Shown here: piece after piece, positions 1 to 8,753 of the stretch
Layout of the letters: every line of letters begins with the position of its first letter
Position numbering within the stretch: the stretch's first letter is position 1
From: Stenotrophomonas sp. Ste86
Lineage (GTDB): Bacteria > Pseudomonadota > Gammaproteobacteria > Xanthomonadales > Xanthomonadaceae
Length of the DNA stretch: 62,211 bases
Direction of reading: 5' to 3'
Assembly: GCF_024519465.1 (NCBI RefSeq)
Contig: NZ_JALJRW010000008.1
Coordinates: 105,663-167,873, forward strand
Notes under the pieces: model-generated
Database searches by the model: none
Told to the model about the DNA's origin: nothing
The model's input: only the letters and a program-made list of their open reading frames with translations
Translations under genes and position numbers: made by a program

Positions 1-1012
1 GTTCGCGCTTGTCCAGGGTGGCGAAGCTGGTGCCGGCGTAGTTGGCTTCGTAGCCGAGCACGCGGTCCAGTTCCAGCGGATGGCCGATCGATTCGTGGAT
101 GGTCAGCCAGGTGTGCGACGGGTCCAGGATCAGGTCGTACTTGCCTGGCTTCACCGACGGTGCCTTCAGCTTCTCCTGCGCCTGTTTGGCCGCGGCGATC
201 GCATCTTCCTTCATGTCGTAGGAGGAACTGTAGTTGACCACGCCGTTGGGCGTGAGCACCTTGCCGGCGGCGGCGCCGTCCAGGTACTCGTAGCCCATGC
301 CCATCGGCGAGGACAGGCCTTCGCGGGTGCGGAACTTGCCGCTGGCCTTGTCGATGGCGGTGATCGTCATCGGTGCCCAGATGCGGTGCACGTCCTGGTC
401 GATGTAGGAGCCATCGGTGGAGGCGAAGTACTTCTGCTCGTTGACCAGGAACAGCATCGAATTGACGAAGCTGGCCCCGGCGGCCAACGCGGCGGCGTTG
501 ACGTCCAGCAGCAGGTCCACCTTTTCCTTGATCGGCACGTCCATGGCGTTCTTGCGGATCGGTGTCTTCCAGCTCACTTCCCCCACGCCCGGCGCGGCGG
601 CCAGCTGTACCGGCGCGGTCTGCACGCCGGCGTTGGCCTTGGCGATCGCCGCAGCCTGCTGGGCGGCACGGGCCACATCGGCGGTGCCCAGCTGGTTGGT
701 GGCGGCAAAGCCCCAGGCGCCGTTGACGATCACGCGGATGCCCACACCGGTGGATTCGGTGTTGACCACGTTCTGCACCTTGTCCTCGCGGGTGATCACG
801 AACTGGCGCAGGTAGCGCCCGATGCGCACATCGCAGTAAGTGGCGCCGGCCTGGCGGGCGGCGGCCAGCGCCGCATCGGCCAGGCGCTTCTTCAGCCCCA
901 GGTCCAGGGTGCTGTGCAGCTGTTCGGCGGCAATCACCTTGCCGAAGAACGACGGCACGATCAGGCCGCCTGCGGTAAGCCCGGTCAGGGCAAGGAAGTC
1001 ACGTCTTTGCAA
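1..1012 (-). CDS. TldD/PmbA-family metallopeptidase, Tat-exported (C-terminus beyond the window)
   Basis: This is the N-terminal 337 codons of a TldD-like protein; the 3' end lies beyond base 1. I chose a TTG start at 1012 because GGAGAG sits five bases upstream and the frame opens with QRRDFLAL, a twin-arginine export motif. The metal-binding HExxxH motif reads HESIGH, around nucleotides 60-110. Much of the protein matches the next gene upstream (for example CDVRIGRYL, VNGAWGFAAT, FLVNEQKYFAS), so the two are tandem paralogues. The gap between them is 57 bp, which suggests one operon. TldD/TldE proteins act on unfolded peptides; a Tat signal implies a periplasmic role here. The Cys ligand expected further along cannot be checked. 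Confidence 0.88.
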   Translation of the reverse strand, partial: MQRRDFLALTGLTAGGLIVPSFFGKVIAAEQLHSTLDLGLKKRLADAALAAARQAGATYCDVRIGRYLRQFVITREDKVQNVVNTESTGVGIRVIVNGAWGFAATNQLGTADVARAAQQAAAIAKANAGVQTAPVQLAAAPGVGEVSWKTPIRKNAMDVPIKEKVDLLLDVNAAALAAGASFVNSMLFLVNEQKYFASTDGSYIDQDVHRIWAPMTITAIDKASGKFRTREGLSSPMGMGYEYLDGAAAGKVLTPNGVVNYSSSYDMKEDAIAAAKQAQEKLKAPSVKPGKYDLILDPSHTWLTIHESIGHPLELDRVLGYEANYAGTSFATLDKRE

Positions 1013-1069
1013 GGCAGCTCTCCACGTTGGTGTGGGGGGACGGGGAAACGGCGACGGTGCGGGACAGAT

Positions 1070-2698
1070 TCATCCCAGACTGCGCGCGGTGTTGATGATG
1101 TTGATGCCATTGAAACGGGTGGTGGACGAACCGTGCGACACGGCCGAGACCTGGCCCGGCTGGCCCTTGCCGTCGAAGAACGAACCACCGAAACGGAAGT
1201 CGCGCGCATCGCAGATCGCGCTGCAGGCATTCCAGAACTCCGGCGTGCGGATCTGGTAAGCGGCATCCTCGACCATGCCGGTGATCTCACCGTTCTTGAT
1301 CTGGTAGTACAGCTGGCCGCCGAACTGCGCGTTGAAGCGCTGCTGGTCGATCGAGTACGAGCCGCGGCCGTGGATGTAGATACCGTTCTCCACGTCTTTG
1401 ATCATCTCGGCCACGCTCAGCGGCGCCTTGCCCGGGGCCAGCGACACATTGGCCATGCGCTGGAACTGCACGCTGGACCACGAGTCGGCGTAGCTGCAGC
1501 CGTGCGATTCGGTCTCGCCCAGCAGGTGCACCTCGTCGCGGGTGGCCTGGTAGTTCACCAGGATGCCGTCCTTGACCAGGTCCCAGCGCCTGGTCTTGAC
1601 CCCTTCATCGTCGTAGCCCACCGCACCCAGGCTGCCGGGGGCAGTCTTGTCGGCGAAGAAGTTGACCTGCTCGCTGCCCCAGCGGAAGCCGGCGTCGCGC
1701 TTGTCCAGGGTGGCGAAGCTGGTGCCGGCGTAGTTGGCTTCGTAGCCGAGCACGCGGTCCAGTTCCAGCGGATGGCCGACATTCTCGTGGATGGTCAGGA
1801 ACAGGTTGGACGGATCCAGCACCAGGTCGTACTTGCCCGGCTTCACAGACGGTGCCTTGAGCTTCTCGCGCGCGTGCCGTGCAGCGGCGATGGCGTCTTC
1901 GACCGGGTCATAGGAGTCGCGGTAAGCGGTGATGCCGCCGGGAAGGGCGATCTTGCCGCTGGCATCGCCATCGAGGAATTCGTAGCCCATGCCCATCGGC
2001 GAGGACAGCCCGGCGCGGGTGCGGAACTTGCCACTGGCCTTGTCGATCGCGGTGGCGGTGAACGGCAGCCAGATCCGGTGCACGTCCTGGTCGATGAAGG
2101 AGCCATCGCTGGAGGCGAAGTACTTCTGCTCGTTGACCAGGAACAGGGTGGAGTTGATGAAATTGGCGCCCGCGTTGAGCGCGGCGGCATTCAAGCCCAG
2201 CAGCAGGTCGACCTTGTCCTGGATCGGCACGGCCATCGCGTTCTTGCGGATCGGCGTCTTCCAGCTCACCTCGCCGACCCCCTGCACCGGCGCCAGCTGC
2301 ACCGGGCGGGTCTGGATGCGCGCGTTGGCCCGGGCGATGGCGGCGGCCTGCTCGACCGTGGCCAGCACCGCGGCCGGGGTCTGCTGGTGGGTCGCGGCGA
2401 AGCCCCAGGCCCCGTTGACGATCACCCGGATGCCGATACCCGAGGACTCGCTGTTGGTGATGTTCTGCACCTGCGCTTCGCGGGTGATCACCGCCTGGTT
2501 GAGATACCGGCCGATGCGCACGTCGCAGTAACTGGCACCGGCACGCCTGGCCGCGGCCAGCGCGGCCTCGGCCAGCGCCTTGTTGCGGCCCACGTTGCCA
2601 GGCTCGAGCAGCTGCTCGGCGGCGATCAGGCGGGAGTGCGGCAGCATCAGGCCAGCCAGGCCCATGCCAGACAGCGTCAGAAACTCACGGCGTTGCAC
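1070..2698 (-). CDS. TldD/PmbA-family metallopeptidase with Tat signal
   Basis: A 542-aa protein. The long open frame continues upstream, but the natural start is a GTG at 2698 because it opens directly into QRREFLTLSGMGLAGLM, a Tat signal (RR then a hydrophobic stretch). A GGGGAA stretch lies about 9 bases upstream. The zinc motif is HENVGH (HExxxH), and a later ESHGCSYADSW segment supplies the Cys seen in TldD-type active sites. The family forms TldD/TldE heterodimers that degrade or process peptides. Two exported paralogues side by side could form such a dimer, although both keep HExxxH whereas classical TldE lacks it. The gene is divergent from the DUF938 methyltransferase, so the promoter lies in 2699-2841. 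Confidence 0.9.
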   Translation of the reverse strand: MQRREFLTLSGMGLAGLMLPHSRLIAAEQLLEPGNVGRNKALAEAALAAARRAGASYCDVRIGRYLNQAVITREAQVQNITNSESSGIGIRVIVNGAWGFAATHQQTPAAVLATVEQAAAIARANARIQTRPVQLAPVQGVGEVSWKTPIRKNAMAVPIQDKVDLLLGLNAAALNAGANFINSTLFLVNEQKYFASSDGSFIDQDVHRIWLPFTATAIDKASGKFRTRAGLSSPMGMGYEFLDGDASGKIALPGGITAYRDSYDPVEDAIAAARHAREKLKAPSVKPGKYDLVLDPSNLFLTIHENVGHPLELDRVLGYEANYAGTSFATLDKRDAGFRWGSEQVNFFADKTAPGSLGAVGYDDEGVKTRRWDLVKDGILVNYQATRDEVHLLGETESHGCSYADSWSSVQFQRMANVSLAPGKAPLSVAEMIKDVENGIYIHGRGSYSIDQQRFNAQFGGQLYYQIKNGEITGMVEDAAYQIRTPEFWNACSAICDARDFRFGGSFFDGKGQPGQVSAVSHGSSTTRFNGINIINTARSLG

Positions 2699-2841
2699 AG
2701 CTTGCGATTCCCCGGGGTACGGTCGGTGGCGGGTCGCCGGCGACAGTGGACAAGTCTTTGACTTTCGGTGGCTACCGGGAGTGGCACAAGTGACTGCGGT
2801 CATGGTTGGATGCACGCTGTCGAATTCATCTTGAGCCTTCC

Positions 2842-3462
2842 ATGAGCCAGCAGCGGTGGTCCGAAGCCTGCGAACGCAACCGCGACCCGATCCTGACGGT
2901 GCTGCAGCGGCACCTGCATGACCGCCACGCGGTGCTTGAGATCGGCAGTGGCACCGGCCAGCACGCCGCGTATTTCGCGGCGGCGCTGCCGCACCTGCAC
3001 TGGCAGGCCAGCGACCATCCGGAGCATCTGCCCGGCATCGCCGAGCGCCTGGCCACCGCCGCGCTGCCCAATGCGCCGGCACCGTGGCCGTTGCAGGCGG
3101 TGCTGGCGCCGCAGCCCGGCCTGGCACCGCTGCCCGATGCCGCGCCCGCCTTCGATGCGGTGTTCAGCGCCAATACCCTGCACATCATGAGCTGGGCGCA
3201 CGTGCAGGCGTTGTTCGCCGGGTTGCCCGCCGTGATGGCGGACGACGCGCTGTTGTGCATCTACGGGCCGTTCAATTACCACGGCGAGTTCAGCAGCGAC
3301 AGCAACCGCCAGTTCGATGGGTGGTTGAAGGCGCGCGATCCCGATTCAGGTATCCGCGATGCGGAGGCGGTGGACGCGCTGGCGGCCGCGCAGGGCCTGC
3401 AGCTGATCGAGGACGTGGCCCTGCCCGCCAACAACCGGCTGCGGGTGTGGCGGCGGGGCTGA
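2842..3462 (+). CDS. DUF938 SAM-dependent methyltransferase
   Basis: A 206-aa protein with a class I methyltransferase fold. Motif I is VLEIGSGTGQHAAYF near residue 33, and the middle NTLHIMSW and C-terminal NNRLRVWRR segments are typical of the DUF938 group. The substrate is unknown. The ATG at 2842 (MSQQRW) was preferred over an in-frame TTG at 2806 because family members begin just before the conserved S-x-A-C-E-R-N-R-D segment seen here at residues 6-15. No strong ribosome site is visible. Confidence 0.85.
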   Translation: MSQQRWSEACERNRDPILTVLQRHLHDRHAVLEIGSGTGQHAAYFAAALPHLHWQASDHPEHLPGIAERLATAALPNAPAPWPLQAVLAPQPGLAPLPDAAPAFDAVFSANTLHIMSWAHVQALFAGLPAVMADDALLCIYGPFNYHGEFSSDSNRQFDGWLKARDPDSGIRDAEAVDALAAAQGLQLIEDVALPANNRLRVWRRG

Positions 3463-3623
3463 TCAGGCCGGGAAAGTCGGCTGGCACGCCTGCAGCAGGC
3501 ACGCCCGGAACGTCGCGGTTGGCAGCGGTGGCGTCGAAATGGCCCCCGGGCACTCGCGCCGGGACGCACGCTGAGGGTAGGATCGGGACCGGGAGGTTGT
3601 TGTGACAACCCGGGGGAGTTTGC

Positions 3624-4274
3624 ATGGCAGTGGCAAGACACAGGCTGGCCGGCGTGATGCTGGCGGCTGGATTGACGGCGGCGTTGGCCGCGTTCGGGGT
3701 GGCGGCGCAATCGCTGCCGGCAGTGCAGGAGTTCTATTTCGACCAGGATGCCGCCGCCGTTCCGGCGGTGGTGGTGCCTGCCGACAGCAGTGATCTGGTC
3801 GACCAGCTCATGAAGCAGCGCGAGCGCGGGCGCAGGACGCTCGACGCCACCGTACAGCTGGCGGGCGTGGCGTTCGCGCAGGGGCGTCCGGAGCTGGGCC
3901 GCAGCCTGTATGCCGAGGCCATCGGCAGCACCACGGCCACCACCGCGGCCGGACGCACGGTGCGCTGGAACTACGGCTGGGACCTGTTCCGGCTGGGTGA
4001 GGTCGACGCGGCACTGGCCCAGTGGAGCAGTGCCCAGGGTGGCCTGCGCGGCAATGCCGCGTGGGTGCCGGCCACCTACGCGCTGGCGCTGTGGACCCTC
4101 GGACGCAAGGACGAGGCGGTGCGCTGGTATGCCGCGGCGGTCCGCACCGAGCCGCAGCAATGGAGCAGTACGGCCAACTACGCCACGCTGCTGCCGAGCT
4201 GGCGCGATAGCGAGCGCAAGACCCTGGCCGAGGTGCAGAAGGCCTGGGCGGCGCAACCGCCGGCCTGGCCCTGA
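3624..4274 (+). CDS. exported TPR-like protein of unknown function
   Basis: A 216-aa protein. Residues 1-29 form a signal peptide: a basic start, then an alanine/leucine-rich hydrophobic stretch ending AFGVAAQS. The remainder is helical with TPR-like spacing (GRSLYAEAIG, LFRLGEVDAALAQW, LWTLGRKDEAVRWYAAA), so it is probably a periplasmic adaptor. It stands alone between a methyltransferase and an AEC transporter on the same strand, with 161 bp upstream and 115 bp downstream. No catalytic motif was seen. Confidence 0.75.
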   Translation: MAVARHRLAGVMLAAGLTAALAAFGVAAQSLPAVQEFYFDQDAAAVPAVVVPADSSDLVDQLMKQRERGRRTLDATVQLAGVAFAQGRPELGRSLYAEAIGSTTATTAAGRTVRWNYGWDLFRLGEVDAALAQWSSAQGGLRGNAAWVPATYALALWTLGRKDEAVRWYAAAVRTEPQQWSSTANYATLLPSWRDSERKTLAEVQKAWAAQPPAWP

Positions 4275-4389
4275 TCCGATCGGGGGCGGCCGCCTCGTGC
4301 GGTCGCTGTCGGTGGCAAGCGGCGCGATGAGCTTCGGCTTCGACCAAGGTCGAGGCCGTCGCCGCGTACGCATCGGCTAGGCTGCCGCA

Positions 4390-5304
4390 ATGGCCTTCGA
4401 TGCATTCGCCCTGATCCTCACCATGCTCGGCCTGGGCATGCTGTTCGCGCGCCTGCGCACGCTGCCCGACAACAGCGCCGAGGTCCTCAACCGCGTGGTG
4501 CTCTACGTGTGCCTGCCGGCGGCGGTGCTCACCTACGTGCCACGCCTGCATCTGGACGTGAGCCTGGTCGGGCTGATGGCCACGCCCTGGCTGCTGATGC
4601 TGGCCAGCTGGGCGCTGGTGTCGCTGGCTACGCGCCTGTGCGGATTCGCCCGCGACGTGCACGCCGTGTTGCTGATCTGCGTGACCCTGGCCAACTCCAG
4701 CTTCATCGGCTATCCGATGGTGCGCGCGCTGCTGGGCGATGCGGCCCTGCCGTACGCGGTGGTCTATGACCAGTTCGGCACGTTCGTGCTGCTGTCCACG
4801 TTCGGCTTGTACGTGATCGCCCGCTACAGCGGTGATACCCCGCCGAGCGCAGCCCAGGTGCTGGCGCGCATCGCGGCGTTCCCGCCGCTGTGGGCCCTGC
4901 TGTTCGCGCTGGTGCTGATGCCCGCGCAGCCGCCGGGTTGGATCGGCACCGCGCTGAAGCAGTTGGCCGATGCGATGCTGCCGCTGGTGATGCTCGCGGT
5001 GGGGCTGTCGATCCGGTTGCGGCTGTCGCGCAGCGAACTCACGCCACTGGGCATCGGGCTGCTGCTCAAGCTGCTGGTGATGCCGGCGTTGGCGGTGCCG
5101 CTGGCCTGGCTGTTCGGCCTGCACGGCACGATGCTGCAGGTCAACGTACTGGAATCGGCGATGCCGACCATGATCACTGCCGCCGCCCTGGCGATCTCGC
5201 ACCAGCTGGCCCCGCGCCTGGCCGCGGCGATGGTCGGCTACGGCATCGTGTTCGCGCTGGTGACGCTGCCAGCCTGGGCGTGGCTGCTGCAGCACCCCGG
5301 GTAG
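4390..5304 (+). CDS. AEC-family (auxin-efflux-carrier-type) membrane transporter
   Basis: A 304-aa inner-membrane protein with about ten hydrophobic segments in the five-plus-five layout of AEC permeases. Typical stretches are VVLYVCLPAAVLTYV near residue 37, TLANSSFIGYPMV near residue 100, and the C-terminal half LVMLAVGLSIRL followed by NVLESAMPTMITAAALA. Family members export or import organic anions such as malate; the substrate cannot be read from the sequence. The stop codon falls inside the first unit of the adjacent tandem repeat array. Confidence 0.85.
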   Translation: MAFDAFALILTMLGLGMLFARLRTLPDNSAEVLNRVVLYVCLPAAVLTYVPRLHLDVSLVGLMATPWLLMLASWALVSLATRLCGFARDVHAVLLICVTLANSSFIGYPMVRALLGDAALPYAVVYDQFGTFVLLSTFGLYVIARYSGDTPPSAAQVLARIAAFPPLWALLFALVLMPAQPPGWIGTALKQLADAMLPLVMLAVGLSIRLRLSRSELTPLGIGLLLKLLVMPALAVPLAWLFGLHGTMLQVNVLESAMPTMITAAALAISHQLAPRLAAAMVGYGIVFALVTLPAWAWLLQHPG

Positions 5305-5938
5305 AGCCGACCGTTGGTCGGCTGCTCCACCCATGACCACCGACACCGCATAAAACCCGGTAGAGCCGACCGTTGGTCGGCTGCTCCACCCAGGGCCACC
5401 GACACCGCACAAAACCCGGTAGAGCCGACCGTTGGTCGGCTGCTCCACCCAAGGCCACCGACACCGCACAAGACCCGGTAGAGCCGACCGTTGGTCGGAT
5501 GCTCCACCCAAGGCCACCGACACCGCACAAAACCCGGTAGAGCCGACCGTTGGTCGGCTGCTCCACCCAAGGCCACCGACACCGCACAAGACCCGGTAGA
5601 GCCGACCGTTGGTCGGATGCTCCACCCAAGGCCACCGACACCGCACAAAACCCGGTAGAGCCGACCGTTGGTCGGCTGCTCCACCCAAGGCCACCGACAC
5701 CGCACAAGACCCGGTAGAGCCGACCGTTGGTCGGATGCTCCACCCAAGGCCACCGACACCGCACAAAACCCGGTAGAGCCGACCGTTGGTCGGCTGCTCC
5801 ACCCAAGGCCACCGACACCGCACAAGACCCGGTAGAGCCGACCGTTGGTCGGATGCTCCACCCAAGGCCACCGACACCGCACAAAACCCGGTAGAGCCGA
5901 CCGTTGGTCGGCTGCTCCACCCAAGGCCACCGACAGCG
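5301..5938 (+). repeat. 59-bp tandem array, 11 units, each with a SMAG-like palindrome
   Basis: Units begin with TAGAGCCGACC at 5302, 5361, 5420, 5479, 5538, 5597, 5656, 5715, 5774, 5833 and 5892, an exact 59-bp period. Each holds the hairpin GAGCCGACC-GTT-GGTCGGCT followed by about 37 bp of conserved spacer. From 5420 on, units alternate strictly between two versions (GGCTG with a CAAGACC end; GGATG with a CAAAACC end), giving four copies of a 118-bp higher-order repeat. The last unit decays after about 47 bp. The array follows the AEC transporter stop and could act as a transcription barrier or protein-binding array. Confidence 0.97.
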
Positions 5939-5966
5939 CCGACCCACGACACCGCCGATCCACGAA

Positions 5967-5991
5967 GCAGCCGACCAACGGTCGGCTCTAC
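5967..5991 (-). repeat. inverted copy of the SMAG-like palindrome closing the array
   Basis: The stretch GCAGCCGACC-AAC-GGTCGGCTCTAC is the reverse complement of the head of the 59-bp unit. It caps the array 16 bp before the stop codon of the Ycf46-like gene on the minus strand. With the last direct unit it can form a longer hairpin between the two convergent genes. Confidence 0.9.
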
Positions 5992-6007
5992 GCGCCGGTG
6001 ATCGGCG

Positions 6008-7492
6008 TTACTCGTCTGCGCTGACCGTGCGGCCGCGTGCCCATTCGCGCAGCGCGGTGACCTGCTCGGCCATCAGTACCGACAACGGACGGCTGCTGCG
6101 GATCTCCTGCATCAGCAGCTCGGTATCGAGTACGCGCGTTTCCGCATGGGCGGCATACAGCCCGGCGACCACCGCCTGTTCGATCTCCGCACCCGAGAAC
6201 CCATCGCTGGCCGCAGCCAGCGCCGGCAGCGCGAAATCGTCGGCATTGAGCTGGCGCCGGCCCAGGTGCAGGCGCAGCAGTTCCACCCGGGTGTTGGCGT
6301 CGGGCAGGTCGATGAAGAAAATCTCGTCGAAGCGACCCTTGCGCAGCAGTTCGGCCGGCAGCTCGTGCACCTGGTTGGCGGTGGCCACGATGAACACCGT
6401 GCTCTTGCGCTCGGCCAGCCAGGTCAGCAGGTGGCCGAGCACGCGGCGCGACACGCCCCCGTCCTCGCCGCCACTGGCCAGGCCCTTTTCAATCTCGTCG
6501 ATCCACAGCACGCAGGGCGCCAGCTGTTCGGCCGAGGCCAGTGCCTCGCGCAGATTCTTCTCGGTCTCGCCGTGGTACTTGTCATACAGGCTGCCGAAGT
6601 CCAGGCGCAGCAACGGCACCCCGAAGCCGGCGGCGGTGGCCTTGGCCAGCATCGACTTGCCGCAGCCCTGCACCCCCAGCAACAGCATGCCCTTGGGCGG
6701 ATCCAGCCCGGCCGGGCCCTGGCCGCCGAGGAAGATCGGACGGCGCTGGTTGACCCAGCGCTTGAGCCGGTTGGCCCCGGCCACGTCGGCGAAGCGGGTG
6801 GTGTCGTATTCGTAATGCAGGTGGCCGGCGCGGTTGAGCAGCTCGAACTTGAGCCGGGCCAGCTGCGGCAGGTCGTCCTGGCTGAGCGCGCCGTCGGCGA
6901 AGATCAGCTGCCGCGCGATCCGCCGCGCGTCCACCATGCTCAGGCCGCGCAGGTTGTGCAGGATCTTCTTGACGGCCTCGTTGTCCACTTCCACCCGGCG
7001 CCCGCCGTTCTCGCGGGCATAGGCCTCGGCCTCCTCGCGCAGCATCTTCAGCAGCGCGTTGAGGTCGGGCAGGCGCGGGTTGAAGCGGGTTGCCAACGCC
7101 TCCAGCTCGGCCGGCAGTTCGACCTTGGCCCCGATCAACACCAGCACGTGGGCCTGGCAGTGGCGGCGCTGGATCAGGTCGCGCAGCGCGCGCTGGTGGC
7201 TGGCGTAGCCCAGGTAGGGATGGAAATCCAGCAGCAGGTAGATGCCGCGCTGTTCGGCCTGGCGGATCATCTGCAGGGCCGAGCTGGCATCGGGCGGGCC
7301 GACCGGGTCGTCCTCGCGGTCCATGTCGATGCGGCGCAGGCCCTCGGTGATCGACCAGCGGTGCAGGGCACGCCAGACATGCATCAGGGTCTGCCGGAAC
7401 AGCTCCACGATGCGACCCTCGTCCTGGGTCTCGATGATGATCAGCGGGGTGTTGGCGCGGATGAGTGCGCTCAGGTCCTGTAACTCGCTCAT
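6008..7492 (-). CDS. Ycf46-like AAA+ ATPase
   Basis: A 494-aa protein starting at MSELQDLSAL (ATG at 7492). The N-terminal half (about residues 1-230) has the Ycf46 layout beginning LIRANTPLIIIETQDEGRI. The C-terminal half is an FtsH-like AAA module: Walker A GVQGCGKSMLA, Walker B CVLWIDEIEKG, sensor FIVATANQ, then the ELLRKGRFDEIFFIDLP segment. No protease domain is present. Ycf46 proteins are widespread and poorly characterised. The gene is convergent with the AEC transporter, with the repeat array between them, and divergent from the ParA-like gene. Confidence 0.88.
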   Translation of the reverse strand: MSELQDLSALIRANTPLIIIETQDEGRIVELFRQTLMHVWRALHRWSITEGLRRIDMDREDDPVGPPDASSALQMIRQAEQRGIYLLLDFHPYLGYASHQRALRDLIQRRHCQAHVLVLIGAKVELPAELEALATRFNPRLPDLNALLKMLREEAEAYARENGGRRVEVDNEAVKKILHNLRGLSMVDARRIARQLIFADGALSQDDLPQLARLKFELLNRAGHLHYEYDTTRFADVAGANRLKRWVNQRRPIFLGGQGPAGLDPPKGMLLLGVQGCGKSMLAKATAAGFGVPLLRLDFGSLYDKYHGETEKNLREALASAEQLAPCVLWIDEIEKGLASGGEDGGVSRRVLGHLLTWLAERKSTVFIVATANQVHELPAELLRKGRFDEIFFIDLPDANTRVELLRLHLGRRQLNADDFALPALAAASDGFSGAEIEQAVVAGLYAAHAETRVLDTELLMQEIRSSRPLSVLMAEQVTALREWARGRTVSADE

Positions 7493-7622
7493 GCCGGCTT
7501 GCAATCCTTTGGATCGCGCACGATAGCAAAGCGCCGGGCCACGCAGGGGTTCAGCAGTGCGACTATCTCCGTCACGGAGGGCGGTGTACGCTGCGACGAC
7601 GTTCCCCGGAAGCGAGGCTGGC

Positions 7623-8255
7623 ATGAAGACGATCCTGGTAGCCGGTTCCAAGGGTGGGGTGGGCAAAACCACCGTCGCTACCCACCTGGCGGCGCATGCC
7701 GCCCTGGACGGCAAACGGACCGTACTGGCCGACGCCGATCCGCAAGGCTCCAGCACCCGCTGGGCGCAGCGCCGCTCGATGCTCGAAAGCGCCGTGCTGC
7801 CGATCGACGTGTACCGCAAGAAGGGCTGGGAAAAGCTGATCCCCGACGGCACCGACCAGGTCGTCATCGACGCCCCCGCCGGTGCATTGGCCGACGATCT
7901 GGGCCACTTCCTCGATGTTGCCGATGCCGTCGTGGTCCCGGTGCTGCCCTCCGCGCTGGACATCGAAGCCATCGTCGGCTTTCTCAACAGTCTGTCCAAA
8001 GTGCCGCGCGTGCACCGCCGCGCGCTGCCGGTGGGGCTGGTGCTCAACCGCACCAAGCCGTGGACCCAGACCTCCCAGCAGGCCATGCAGATGCTGGCCG
8101 AATGGCCTTACGAGGTTGTCGCCCAGCTGCGCGACAGCCAGAGTTACGTGGTGATGGTCGGGCTGGGACGCAGCCTGTTCGATTACCGCTCCGCGCAGGT
8201 GCGCGAGCACCAGAGTGACTGGGAGCCACTGTTGAAGTGGCTGAAGAAAGCCTGA
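7623..8255 (+). CDS. ParA-like P-loop ATPase
   Basis: A 210-aa protein with a deviant Walker [11 protein letters not shown] at residues 8-17, then [13 protein letters not shown] and the Walker B region [10 protein letters not shown]. This is the pattern of single-gene ParA/MinD/Soj relatives. No parB partner or parS-like repeat is seen next to it, so it is probably a positioning ATPase rather than a segregation pair. The ATG at 7623 follows GGAAGCGAGG. The next gene starts 17 bp after its stop, so the two are probably co-transcribed. Confidence 0.88.
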   Translation: MKTILVAGSKGGVGKTTVATHLAAHAALDGKRTVLADADPQGSSTRWAQRRSMLESAVLPIDVYRKKGWEKLIPDGTDQVVIDAPAGALADDLGHFLDVADAVVVPVLPSALDIEAIVGFLNSLSKVPRVHRRALPVGLVLNRTKPWTQTSQQAMQMLAEWPYEVVAQLRDSQSYVVMVGLGRSLFDYRSAQVREHQSDWEPLLKWLKKA

Positions 8256-8272
8256 TCCGGAAGAGAGCCTTT

Positions 8273-8749
8273 ATGCGAGAACTGATCCTGCTGCGCCACG
8301 CCCACGCCGAAGCCGCCGGTACCGGCCAGGCCGACCTTGACCGCCCGTTGTCGCCCATCGGCCTGGCCGAAGCCGAAGCGGCCGGCCGCTGGCTGAAGGA
8401 GAACAACCTGCTGCCCGACTGCGTGCTGTGCTCGCCCTCGCGGCGGACCCGCGAAACCCTCGAAGCGGTCCTGGGCATTACCGGCTTCGTCGAAAAGCGG
8501 CTTGAAGATGCCGTCTACGACGCCACCCCCGGCACCCTGGCCGGCCTGATCGATGAACGTCGTGATGTCGAGCGCCTGCTGGTGGTCGGTCACAACCCCG
8601 GCCTGGAACGGTTGGTAGCGCTGATGAGCGAAGGTACCAGCAGCGACTACCGCGGCATGCCGCCCGGTGGCATCGCGGTACTGGCCTTCGACCGTGAGGC
8701 CCGCATCGAGCCCGGCGTGGGCACCCTGACCGCCTTCTGGTGGCCGTGA
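8273..8749 (+). CDS. SixA-like phosphohistidine phosphatase
   Basis: A 158-aa histidine phosphatase. The catalytic motif is LRHAHAE at residues 7-13 (RH-x-H form as in SixA), with a second histidine in VVGHNPGLE near residue 105. SixA dephosphorylates the HPt domain of ArcB or PtsO-type proteins in E. coli; the target here is unknown. The ATG at 8273 has GGAAGAGAG about 7 bases upstream. It lies between a ParA-like gene and a YceI gene with gaps of 17 and 4 bp, which suggests one transcript through the phospholipase-D gene. Confidence 0.87.
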   Translation: MRELILLRHAHAEAAGTGQADLDRPLSPIGLAEAEAAGRWLKENNLLPDCVLCSPSRRTRETLEAVLGITGFVEKRLEDAVYDATPGTLAGLIDERRDVERLLVVGHNPGLERLVALMSEGTSSDYRGMPPGGIAVLAFDREARIEPGVGTLTAFWWP

Positions 8750-8753
8750 CCCC

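Noticed and set aside
80..2761. 893-aa open frame on the plus strand opposite the TldD-like genes
   Set aside because: It is antisense to two well-supported genes with catalytic motifs. Its repetitive Val/Gly/Ala/His/Arg composition is typical of high-GC shadow frames, and it has no recognisable motif.
5174..5978. Repeat proteins with GWSRRPTVGSTG-like units
   Set aside because: Three minus-strand frames stay open only because the 59-bp unit, not a multiple of three, lacks stops in every frame. There is no start signal and they read into the flanking transporter gene.
5301..5991. CRISPR-like array (22-bp palindrome alternating with about 37-bp spacers)
   Set aside because: The spacers are nearly identical from unit to unit, no cas genes are near, and the palindrome matches dispersed genomic SMAG-type repeats. 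It is a tandem repeat, not CRISPR.
6146..7483. 445-aa plus-strand frame over the Ycf46-like gene
   Set aside because: Antisense to a clear AAA+ ATPase with Walker A and B; no motif of its own.
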